A stretch of DNA of 64,000 bases from contig JAGXRM010000044.1 in assembly GCA_018335855.1 (NCBI GenBank), forward strand, positions 1 through 64,000, written 5' to 3'. Shown in pieces: positions 32,718 to 40,882 of the stretch (its first letter is position 1; the number at the start of each line of letters is the position of its first letter). This stretch comes from Clostridiales bacterium (lineage in GTDB: Bacteria > Bacillota > Dethiobacteria > Dethiobacterales > Dethiobacteraceae). A program made the translations under genes and the position numbers. The notes below the pieces were generated by a model. That model was given only the letters and a program-made list of their open reading frames with translations. It was not told the DNA's origin and did not search any database.

Positions 32718-35700
32718 ATGATAAGAAGAAGTAAAACAATGGGATCCGTTATCATGCTTCTGTGCATGATTGTGCAAATTCTATTTCCCCTGACTGGCAT
32801 ACGACTGGCAAGGGCAAGTGAAATCAGTGACGCTGTAAAGTTGGTAAATGAGGCGGAGAGCCTGGATGCAATCCAGGCGGCCATTGAATCACCGGATCTG
32901 GAGCTGGATTTAACTCTGTATAGTAAATTAACAACAAAAGAAGAGAAACTGTCAGTGGCACAGGCAGTTTATAATGAAAGACCATATGAATGGAAGGCAG
33001 AAATTCAGGTTATTGTTGATTCGCAGGCTGAATTACATCTCGCGACACAGAGAGCAGCCATGGAAGCGGTCAATAATGCTGAAACCGCTGAGGAAATGCA
33101 GGCTGCAATGGAGTCTGAAGCTCTGAGCCTCGATTTAACGCGCTACCATGCACTCACTGCCGCACAGCAGACAGCGGTGGCGGAAGCGGTACTGACGGGA
33201 AAGACCGACAAGCAATATGAGACCAAAGAGGAAATTCAGGCTGTTATAAATGCCCAAGTTATGATGTTTGGCAAGAAGATTGTGATTTTAACAGGCCGCA
33301 CAGGCTTCGACCTCTTATTTAATTACGGCAAAGAAAATGCTGACTACAGTATTAATTTACAAATCCTGCGTGTTGCGGCCACAGCTTCCACGCTGGCGAA
33401 TGCCCTAACAGACGCAGATACGCTTATTGTTTTCACACATTCCGGCACAGATACCACAGAATTGGAAAAGTTTCGTGAAGTGCTGGAAAATTACCGTGCA
33501 TCGGGCGGCATTATTGTTATTCCCACAGTAAAAAATGACACACAATTTGCCACCGTTAAAAATCCTGAACATCCGTTTATCGAGCGCTATTGGATTAATG
33601 GCGGCGGTGAGAACATCCGGCGGTTGTATAACTATGTCGGCCATCATTTTCTCGGGTTGGAGTCCGTGCCCGTAGAGCCGCCTGTGGAACTTCCCGTAAC
33701 CGGTATTTATCACCCGAAAGCGCCTACCCCCTTTGTGAATCTTGAGAGTTACCTGGAATGGTATAAAGACCACGGGTATGATTCCCAAAAACCGCTGGTG
33801 GGTATGAAATTCTTTAAAACCTGGGTAGCCCGGGAGCAACTGGATCCGGTAAATGCCCTGGTTGCTTCACTGGAAGCCAAGGGAGCCAATGTGGTTCCCA
33901 TTTATCTGATGAATGCCAAAGAGCGAGCTCATGAAAGCGACTATGACGAACTGAGTCTCTTTAAAATCGACGGTCAGGTTATGATAAACAGTCTGGTAAA
34001 CTATATACACCATGGCGGCCCTGCTCCTCACACAGCACGGGTAGAGCATTTGGCCGGCTTGGATGTCCCACTGTTGCATGCCGTTGTGTCTACACTTACT
34101 GTGGAGCAGTGGGAACTGTCAACGCAGGGTATGCCGGTTTCCAGCATCCATATGCTCTTAATCCCGCCGGAACTAAGAGGATCCATTGACCCGGTGGTGG
34201 TGGCAGCCGGAAAAACATTACCCTCCGGTGATACGGTCAGTGTAGCCATTCCCGAACAGGTGGAACACTTTGCAGGCAGGGTTATGGGGTGGTCTATGCT
34301 GGGCATTAAGCCGAACAGCGAAAAGAAGGTTGCGATCATCTACTACAATTATCCCTCCGGAAAAAGCAACCCCGCCGGGGCCAGCAACCTTAATGTTTTT
34401 CGTAGCTTACCAAAGGTATTAGAGGCTATGGCTGATACGGGTTACAATACCAGTAGCCTGTCTGAGGATGAACTAGAATACATTTTGACGCACGAAGTGC
34501 GAAATATCGGTTCAACGGAAAAGCACGCCTTAAAAGGCCTGGTAGAGAACGGAAACGTTGCCCTGCTGCCTGAAGAAACATATCTGGACTGGTTCTATCA
34601 ATTGCCTCAGGAAAAACAGGATCAACTGGTGGCGGCCTGGGGACCGGCGCCCGGGGATACCATGGTCTATACCGATGGAAACGGTAAGCGGTTTTTGGTG
34701 ATACCCAGGCTTCAACTGGGCAATGTCATCGTGGCACCGCAGCCTTTAAGGGCAGATGCGGGCGATGATCGTCAAAACTACCATAGCACCAGTCTTCCAC
34801 CCACACACCAATACGTGGCATTTTACCTGTGGCTAAACAATGAATTTGGGGCGGACGCCATTATCCATTTTGGTACCCATGGCACCCTGGAGTTTTTGCC
34901 GGGTAAGGAAAGACTGCTGGCGGCCCATGATTGGCCTATGCTGCTGGTTCAGGATATGCCGGTAATTTACCCCTACATCATGGATAATCTGGGTGAAGGA
35001 TTAACCGCCCGCCGCCGGGGTTCCGCTGTTTTGATTAGCCATCTTACACCTCCTCTCATTGCGGCAGGGCTTTATGGGGAGTTGGTACTGATTCACGATT
35101 ATATCCATTATTATTATGAAAGCGGTGTGGAGATAGTCCAGCAGGGGTACAGGGAGGCGATTCTGAAATTGGTTTCCGAACTTCACCTGCATCATGACAT
35201 GGGCGTGGATCTGAACAACATCACGGACTTTGATGAGTTTTTAACAGACCTGCATCTGTATTTGCATGAGCTGGAAGACCAGAAAATGCCATACGGGATG
35301 CATACATTCGGCCAACTGCCGGATGAGTGGCTACTTGTTGCCACTGTCAGGGAAATGTTAGGTAAACGTTATAAAAAACTGGTGGAAGAAATGCTGGAGG
35401 ACCAGTTGCAGGGATTGACCAGCCTGCAGCAGGAAAAACTGCTGGAGGAGACAGTGGATGAAATCCTCAACCGGCTTCTTCTGGAAGGCCTGCCAACGGA
35501 GGTCGTGCAGGATGAACTGCTGGGACAGGTCAACGAGGAACTGACGGCATTGCTTAACAATGCGCTGAAATACTGGAACGACTTCCTCGATTGCAAGGAA
35601 ATTGAAGCTCTGCTCGGAGCTCTGAGCGGAAAATACATCATGCCGGGCCCCGGCGGTGATCCGCTCCGTAATCCCGGAGCCATTCCTACTGGACGAAACC

Positions 35701-37409
35701 TGACAGCCATTGACCCGGCTACCATTCCAACACCGGTAGCATGGGCTATCGGGAAAAAACTGACCGATGACCTTTTAGCCGATTATTACGCGAAACACGG
35801 ACAGTATCCTGATAAAATCGCTATTTCTCTGTGGGGCGGGGAAACCTTACGCACACACGGCGTTGCCGAAGCTCAGGCACTGTATCTGCTCGGGGTTGAA
35901 CCCATTTGGCAGGGTGGTAACGCAGGCGGCCTCGTAACCGGGGTAAAGCTGATTCCGCGGGAACAGTTGGGCCGTCCCCGCATTGATGTGGTTATGTCCA
36001 TTACCGGGATTCACCGTGATTTGTTTCCGAATTTAATCGTCCTGCTGCACAAAGCTGTTATGTTGGCAGCTCAAGCTAATGAAGAAGATAATTATGTCCG
36101 CCAAAACACGCTGAAGCTCCTGGAGAAGCTGGAAAGTGCCGGAATTACCGGGGACCAAGCCTTTAAGCTGGCAACCGGGAGAATTTTCTCCGCTGAAACA
36201 GGCGGCTACGGTACGGGGTTAACGCAGGTAGAAAACAGCGGAAGCTGGGAAACAGATTTGGAGTTAGCCGAAATCTATTTCCAAAATCAGGGTTATCTCT
36301 ATGGTGATGGAATCTGGTCGCAGCTTAATACAGAACTGTTTAAAGACGTTCTCAGCGGTACAAAACTCGCTCTGCTTACACGTTCCAGTAATCTTTACGG
36401 GATGCTGACAACCGACGATCCGTATCAGTATTTGGGAGGGTTGGGTTTGGCCATCCGCACATTGGACGGAACGACGCCAGAATTATGGATTGCCAACCTG
36501 CGAGATCCGAATAATGCCAGGATGCAAACGGCGGAGAAGTTTTTAACGGATGAACTACGTAGCCGCTATTGGAATGAATTGTGGATTGAAGGGCAAATAA
36601 ATGAAGGTTTGTCCGGGGCCAGCCAGATAGCGCGTGTGTTGGAGAACCTTTGGGGTTGGCAGGTCATGGCCCCTGAAATCGTTGGAGACTTTATGTGGGA
36701 AACGTTTAAAGCCATTTATGTAGACGACAAATATAATATGGGAATCAACGACTGGTTCAATCAACATAATCCCTATGCTTTCCAGTCTCTCGTAGGTAGA
36801 ATGCTGGAAGCCATACGTAAGGATTATTGGGACGCGTCAGAAGATACAATCCGACAACTGACGGACGCATATTCACGTTCGGTTAACCAGTTTGGCCCAG
36901 CGGGGACAGTCCATTTAAATTCACCCCAGTTTAGAGCATTCCTTGATAGCATTCAGTCAACCCCAACTCCTATTTCCGCTATTGATAACTCAACGCAGCT
37001 ACCGATAGAACTGGTACAATTGCCGCAAGAATCTATTGAAATGCCAGCAATACAACCGGGTCAACCGCCAGCAATAGAATCAACCAGTTCTGTGCCCGCA
37101 GAACCTAACAAGACGAATGAAAGAAGTCCTGAAATTACAGTATCGCCGGTAAGTTACCAACCTAAACCGGCTCAACAAAAAAACGAGGAGAAATCTATTG
37201 ACGAACCAGTAGCTCAGGAAGAGAATGCTGAAGCAGTTCAGGAGAAAACCGAAGAGCCAAAAACAAAAGCATATGAACTAAAAAAACCTGATGAAGAACG
37301 AGAAAAACAAAAACTTCCCGCTGCTGTTTTACCAGGTATCGCATTGGCTGTTTCCGGTATCGTAGGTTTAGGCAACATCCTGACAAAAAGGAAGTTTAAA
37401 CTACAGTAA
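32718..37409 (+). CDS. exported, membrane-anchored CobN-like chelatase
   Basis: 1,563 residues, longer than a usual CobN of about 1,200-1,300. An N-terminal signal peptide (basic start, hydrophobic core, cleavage near ARAS, about 37) is followed by two tandem ~65-residue helical repeats (about 36-165) like those of Gram-positive surface proteins. The CobN/magnesium-chelatase domain spans about 170-1420 (HFGTHGTLEFLPGKE, SLWGGETLRTHGVAEAQAL, DKYNMGINDWFNQHNPYAF). A Pro/Glu/Lys-rich linker and a C-terminal membrane helix with KRKF end it. It would handle a tetrapyrrole outside the membrane. With ExbB-like and DUF2149 neighbours it resembles HmuS of haem-utilisation clusters. Confidence 0.85.
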   Translation: MIRRSKTMGSVIMLLCMIVQILFPLTGIRLARASEISDAVKLVNEAESLDAIQAAIESPDLELDLTLYSKLTTKEEKLSVAQAVYNERPYEWKAEIQVIVDSQAELHLATQRAAMEAVNNAETAEEMQAAMESEALSLDLTRYHALTAAQQTAVAEAVLTGKTDKQYETKEEIQAVINAQVMMFGKKIVILTGRTGFDLLFNYGKENADYSINLQILRVAATASTLANALTDADTLIVFTHSGTDTTELEKFREVLENYRASGGIIVIPTVKNDTQFATVKNPEHPFIERYWINGGGENIRRLYNYVGHHFLGLESVPVEPPVELPVTGIYHPKAPTPFVNLESYLEWYKDHGYDSQKPLVGMKFFKTWVAREQLDPVNALVASLEAKGANVVPIYLMNAKERAHESDYDELSLFKIDGQVMINSLVNYIHHGGPAPHTARVEHLAGLDVPLLHAVVSTLTVEQWELSTQGMPVSSIHMLLIPPELRGSIDPVVVAAGKTLPSGDTVSVAIPEQVEHFAGRVMGWSMLGIKPNSEKKVAIIYYNYPSGKSNPAGASNLNVFRSLPKVLEAMADTGYNTSSLSEDELEYILTHEVRNIGSTEKHALKGLVENGNVALLPEETYLDWFYQLPQEKQDQLVAAWGPAPGDTMVYTDGNGKRFLVIPRLQLGNVIVAPQPLRADAGDDRQNYHSTSLPPTHQYVAFYLWLNNEFGADAIIHFGTHGTLEFLPGKERLLAAHDWPMLLVQDMPVIYPYIMDNLGEGLTARRRGSAVLISHLTPPLIAAGLYGELVLIHDYIHYYYESGVEIVQQGYREAILKLVSELHLHHDMGVDLNNITDFDEFLTDLHLYLHELEDQKMPYGMHTFGQLPDEWLLVATVREMLGKRYKKLVEEMLEDQLQGLTSLQQEKLLEETVDEILNRLLLEGLPTEVVQDELLGQVNEELTALLNNALKYWNDFLDCKEIEALLGALSGKYIMPGPGGDPLRNPGAIPTGRNLTAIDPATIPTPVAWAIGKKLTDDLLADYYAKHGQYPDKIAISLWGGETLRTHGVAEAQALYLLGVEPIWQGGNAGGLVTGVKLIPREQLGRPRIDVVMSITGIHRDLFPNLIVLLHKAVMLAAQANEEDNYVRQNTLKLLEKLESAGITGDQAFKLATGRIFSAETGGYGTGLTQVENSGSWETDLELAEIYFQNQGYLYGDGIWSQLNTELFKDVLSGTKLALLTRSSNLYGMLTTDDPYQYLGGLGLAIRTLDGTTPELWIANLRDPNNARMQTAEKFLTDELRSRYWNELWIEGQINEGLSGASQIARVLENLWGWQVMAPEIVGDFMWETFKAIYVDDKYNMGINDWFNQHNPYAFQSLVGRMLEAIRKDYWDASEDTIRQLTDAYSRSVNQFGPAGTVHLNSPQFRAFLDSIQSTPTPISAIDNSTQLPIELVQLPQESIEMPAIQPGQPPAIESTSSVPAEPNKTNERSPEITVSPVSYQPKPAQQKNEEKSIDEPVAQEENAEAVQEKTEEPKTKAYELKKPDEEREKQKLPAAVLPGIALAVSGIVGLGNILTKRKFKLQ

Positions 37410-37498
37410 CTATCCAGATTCTCTGAACCACTGTTCGTTTTATTCCATATAAAAAATAGACTCACAACACATTTAACAAAGTGGTTTCAGACTGTGAC

Positions 37499-37540
37499 AA
37501 AAATGCTTTTAGGCATCAATGCCTAAAAGCATTTTTTTAT
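37499..37540 (+). terminator. strong intrinsic terminator
   Basis: AAAATGCTTTTAGGCAT and ATGCCTAAAAGCATTTT are perfect arms with loop CA and a run of seven T. It closes the chelatase operon. Confidence 0.9.
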
Positions 37541-37828
37541 GAACAGTCGCTCCCCTCTATAACCGTTCCTACATTGCAGAAGAAAAATTTCTCTTTGAAT
37601 TCTGGTCAATGTGATGGTGACTGAGTATAATGCCCCTGACACTGGACAAATCTTTATTAAAAACACGGGTATTATTAAATAAGGCTAATCCCTAAAAAGT
37701 AGAAACCTAGCGGGTATGTGAGCATAGTTACTCTTTCTATAATAAACAAAAGAAGCCCTGCCCATGAGAAAAAGACGTGCAGTTTTTTGGATTTAACTTT
37801 TCATTTAAGTATCCTTCATAAAACTTTA

Positions 37829-37882
37829 TTGATATTGTAAAGAAATTTGCGTATAATAATGGTAGAATATTTGTATATTCTA
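37829..37882 (+). promoter_or_regulatory. promoter and palindromic operator of the toxin-antitoxin operon
   Basis: TTGATA (37829-37834), 17 bases, TATAAT (37852-37857), then the perfect palindrome TAGAATAT-TTGT-ATATTCTA (37863-37882) over the likely start. This is the expected place for Phd/ParE autorepression. Confidence 0.75.
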
Positions 37883-37911
37883 TTTATACAGTTGAGAGGA
37901 GTATACTAACC

Positions 37912-38175
37912 ATGTTAATTAAGTCTTCCTCCACATTGCGGAATGATTATGATAATCTCGTGAAGCTATCAAATGAAAAGAATGAGCCAATTTATATTAC
38001 ACGCAACGGTGAAGGCGAAATGGTTTTTTTGTCTATTGAGGCATATGAAAAACGGGAAGCAGAGCTTAAGCTGCTGCAGCTCCTGCTGACTGCGGAAAGG
38101 AACCGGCTTGCCGGAGTGCCGACCCATACGACTGATTCTCTACGCAGGGAGTTAGAGGATATCTACAATGCCTAG
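37912..38175 (+). CDS. Phd/YefM-type antitoxin
   Basis: 87 residues. The N-terminal part (STLRNDYDNLVKLSNEKNEPIYITRNGEGEMVFLS) has the Phd/YefM fold that binds the operator; the acidic helical C-terminus wraps the toxin. GAGAGGAG precedes the ATG. The last 8 bases overlap the toxin gene, so synthesis is coupled. The palindrome upstream supports autoregulation. Confidence 0.85.
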   Translation: MLIKSSSTLRNDYDNLVKLSNEKNEPIYITRNGEGEMVFLSIEAYEKREAELKLLQLLLTAERNRLAGVPTHTTDSLRRELEDIYNA

Positions 38176-38476
38176 GATGAAAGTAGTTCTGTTAAATGAG
38201 GCGAGAATGGAACTCCGCGATATTGCAGTTTACCACAAGCTGAAAGTAGGAACTAACTCTGCCCGTAGAATAACAGACCGCATCTTAGGTGCGCTTGATC
38301 GGCTTGTTGACTTCCCGGAGATGGTAAATATACCTCCGTCAAAAATGATTGCCGAGGCAGGATTTCGTGTCTTAATCGTAGACGATTATCTTTGTTCCTG
38401 TCAGGTGGTTGATGACCAGGTTTTCGTTTACCATATTGTTCATGGAAGTACCGACTATATTAAACGCATATTCTAA
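38168..38476 (+). CDS. RelE/ParE-superfamily toxin
   Basis: 102 residues. ParE/RelE signature: NEARMELRDIAVYHKLKVG at the start, then SARRITDRILGALDRLVDFPEM, then strands with GFRVLIVDDYLCSCQVVDD and the terminal HGSTDYIKRIF. Family members cleave ribosomal mRNA (RelE) or poison gyrase (ParE); which applies cannot be told here. Directly coupled to the antitoxin. Probably a stabilisation or stress module. Confidence 0.8.
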   Translation: MPRMKVVLLNEARMELRDIAVYHKLKVGTNSARRITDRILGALDRLVDFPEMVNIPPSKMIAEAGFRVLIVDDYLCSCQVVDDQVFVYHIVHGSTDYIKRIF

Positions 38477-38630
38477 TTTATTATCCATTTTATGTTTGAA
38501 AAATGAATGTGCAAAAGATTTAAGATATCAATAAAAGTGAATGAAATATCCGATGACTTAGTTCGTATGTTATGATAGAAATGCATAATATTAATCGATG
38601 GTTTTTTAAGACGTAGGGGGAGAAATTGCT

Positions 38631-40010
38631 ATGAATCAAAGGTATGATGTGGTTATTATCGGCGGTGGGCCGGCTGCAATTTTTGCAGCGTATGAACTGA
38701 CGGAGAAATATCCGGATACGAAAGTGGCTATTTTTGAGGCCGGTCATGATATATATAAAAGAAAGTGCCCGATTGTTGAGCATAAGGTTTCCCATTGTAT
38801 TGGGTGTAAGCCTTGCGGTGTGATGAGAGGGTTTGGCGGTGCCGGCGCATTCTCGGACGGGAAGTACAACTTTACTGCTGAATTTGGCGGCTGGTTAACT
38901 GAGTTCATGACGGAAAAAGAAATCATGGAACTGATTGAGTATGTTGATGAGATTAATATGAAATTCGGGGCACCCAGTGAATTATACAGTACGGCAAAAA
39001 GTACTGTGGGTAAAAAGGCGTTGGCCTTTGATCTTCATTTGTTGGAAGCAAAAGTGCGTCATTTGGGGACGGAGAACAATCTGAAAATTTTGCAGGGGCT
39101 TTATGAATGCTTGCGGGAAACATGTGATCTCTTCTGTGATACGAAAGTGGATAACATTGTGCGAGACGGTAAAGGATTTCTGCTTGAAATTGAGGGCGGG
39201 CCATCCGTTGCCTGTGATTTCCTGGTTGCTGCCCCCGGCCGGGCCGGTTCCGAGTGGTTTTCCGGGCAGTGCAAGGAGTTAGGGATGCCGCTTTTCAACA
39301 ACCAGGTAGACGTTGGGGTGCGTGTGGAAATTCCTGCAGAAATTTTCGAGCATATTACCGATGAAGTATATGAGGCGAAGCTGGTTTACCGTACTAAGCG
39401 GTACGGCGATTTGGTACGGACGTTTTGTATGAATCCCAACGGCTATGTTGTGGCGGAAAATACCGACGGAATTGTAACCGTAAATGGTCATAGCTACCGT
39501 GATAAAGAGTTGCACAGTAAATATACCAACTTTGCTCTACTTGTCAGCAACCGGTTTACCGAGCCTTTTAATGAACCGCATCAGTACGGCAAGCGTATTG
39601 CTTCGTTTTCCAATATGCTCGGTGGGGGCATACTTCTGCAGCGTTTCGGTGATTTGGTTAAAGGCCGCCGGACCAATGAACACCGGTTGTCAAAAAGCTT
39701 TACCAAGCCCACATTGAAGGCCACGCCGGGCGATTTGAGCTTAGTGCTTCCTAAACGCCATCTGGATAATATTATTGAGATGATTTACGCACTCAATAAT
39801 ATTGCCCCGGGAATGACCAATGATGATACCCTTCTCTATGGAGTGGAAGTTAAATTCTACAGTTCCCGGCTGAAGCTGTCCAAGCAATTGGAGACGGAAA
39901 TACCGAACATGTTTGCGATCGGTGACGGTGCCGGCATTACACGTGGGCTTTCCCAGGCCAGTGCCAGTGGCGTCCATGTGGCGAGAGTCATTGGTGAGAG
40001 AATGGCGTAG
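38631..40010 (+). CDS. FAD-dependent dehydrogenase/oxidoreductase
   Basis: 459 residues. FAD-binding Rossmann motif DVVIIGGGPAAIFAAYEL at 5-22, then a Cys-rich stretch (CPIVEHKVSHCIGCKPCGVM, about 44-63) and GGAGAFSDGKYN. C-terminal FAD motif NMFAIGDGAGITRGLSQASA (about 425-444). It belongs to the uncharacterised FAD-dependent dehydrogenases of the YhiN/HI0933-like or COG2509 type found in many anaerobes. The CxxCxxC could hold a metal cluster. AGGGGGA precedes the ATG; the gene is monocistronic. Confidence 0.75.
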   Translation: MNQRYDVVIIGGGPAAIFAAYELTEKYPDTKVAIFEAGHDIYKRKCPIVEHKVSHCIGCKPCGVMRGFGGAGAFSDGKYNFTAEFGGWLTEFMTEKEIMELIEYVDEINMKFGAPSELYSTAKSTVGKKALAFDLHLLEAKVRHLGTENNLKILQGLYECLRETCDLFCDTKVDNIVRDGKGFLLEIEGGPSVACDFLVAAPGRAGSEWFSGQCKELGMPLFNNQVDVGVRVEIPAEIFEHITDEVYEAKLVYRTKRYGDLVRTFCMNPNGYVVAENTDGIVTVNGHSYRDKELHSKYTNFALLVSNRFTEPFNEPHQYGKRIASFSNMLGGGILLQRFGDLVKGRRTNEHRLSKSFTKPTLKATPGDLSLVLPKRHLDNIIEMIYALNNIAPGMTNDDTLLYGVEVKFYSSRLKLSKQLETEIPNMFAIGDGAGITRGLSQASASGVHVARVIGERMA

Positions 40011-40069
40011 TGTAACCGTCATTCAGCGAGATATCCAACAGCGCTTTTTACAAAATAGAAACATTTTAT

Positions 40070-40098
40070 TTGACAAATTATCAGTATTTTCTTACAAT
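40070..40098 (+). promoter_or_regulatory. promoter of the thioesterase gene
   Basis: TTGACA (40070-40075), 17 bases, TACAAT (40093-40098); the start codon at 40145 is 47 bases downstream. Confidence 0.7.
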
Positions 40099-40144
40099 TT
40101 AAAAGAGCCATTGGATTTTGGCGGGTGTTGAATAGTATAGAGGA

Positions 40145-40603
40145 ATGGGCGTGAGTCAATTGGTAGAGAGTACAGATTTTCAGCCTACCGACAAGAACTT
40201 TGAGAGCAAGGTGCATGAAAGTTTTGCAAAACAACCTTTCATGAAGACACTGGGGGCAATTCTGACAAAAGTGACACCCGGATATTGCGAGATACGGTTG
40301 CCCTTTCATGAACAGTTAACGCAGCAAGACGGTTTTTTTCACGCCGGAGTCATCGGGACCATCGCGGATAACGCAGGAGGTTACGCAGCACATTCCCTGA
40401 TGCCGGAAGGAGCATCTGTGCTGACGGTGGAGTATAAACTGAACCTGCTGACGCCGGGATGCGGTGATTATCTTGTTGCCCGGGGCAGAGTGGTCAGGCA
40501 AGGCCGCAAGCTCACCGTCTGCCTTTCAGAAGTCTCATCTGTTAAAGATGGCCAGGAAAAAATATGTGCCATGGCTGTCGTGACATTGATATGCATCCAG
40601 TAG
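40145..40603 (+). CDS. PaaI-type hotdog thioesterase
   Basis: 152 residues. Hotdog-fold acyl-CoA thioesterase: ITLPF-like strand (EIRLPFHEQLTQQDGFFHAG), then the active-site helix (GTIADNAGGYAAHSLMPEG, about 76-94), with Asp in ADNAGG as catalytic candidate. It probably hydrolyses an aryl- or short-chain acyl-CoA. ATG at 40145 has GAGGAATG upstream. Not in an operon. Confidence 0.8.
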   Translation: MGVSQLVESTDFQPTDKNFESKVHESFAKQPFMKTLGAILTKVTPGYCEIRLPFHEQLTQQDGFFHAGVIGTIADNAGGYAAHSLMPEGASVLTVEYKLNLLTPGCGDYLVARGRVVRQGRKLTVCLSEVSSVKDGQEKICAMAVVTLICIQ

Positions 40604-40664
40604 CTGTGAAAATTTTTTAAGTACTGGCGTTTACTATACGTTTTACTATAGGGAGGTTAACCAG

Positions 40665-40769
40665 ATGAAAACTGTTGAAATTGAACGTAACGGCGCAATT
40701 GAATTCAAGCAAGCGTATACCAGCACAGGGTTATGTCCTGACGGAGGGCTGACCGCATTCTTCATTTAA
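40665..40769 (+). CDS. 34-residue micro-ORF with strong ribosome site
   Basis: GGGAGG 8 bases before an ATG; product MKTVEIERNGAIEFKQAYTS and fourteen more residues ending in FFI. The first half looks like genuine protein. It could be a leader peptide for the downstream gamma-glutamyltransferase gene or the start of a decayed gene. No family recognised. Confidence 0.35.
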   Translation: MKTVEIERNGAIEFKQAYTSTGLCPDGGLTAFFI

Positions 40770-40882
40770 TCCACTTGTATCTCCATTTTTCTTCGGCCAC
40801 CAACTGGAACGGAAAGCCTCTTTCCGGAATCAGGGGGAGGCCGTTCATTTTATGGGGCGTGTATATAGCAGGAAGGGAATAT

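Larger units (their letters stand above)
37410..37911. other. intergenic region after CobN-like gene
   Basis: About 500 bases: a very strong terminator (37499-37540), about 280 bases in which I see no feature, then the promoter and operator of the toxin-antitoxin pair. Confidence 0.6.

Noticed and set aside
32718-37409. Aerobic B12 cobaltochelatase CobN
   Set aside because: Signal peptide, surface repeats and a C-terminal membrane anchor put it outside the cytoplasm, and no cobS/cobT or other B12 genes are nearby.
40407-40500. Antisense open frames in the GC-rich half of the window
   Set aside because: Many long antisense frames exist there because of GC-rich third positions; none has a ribosome site or recognisable protein features.
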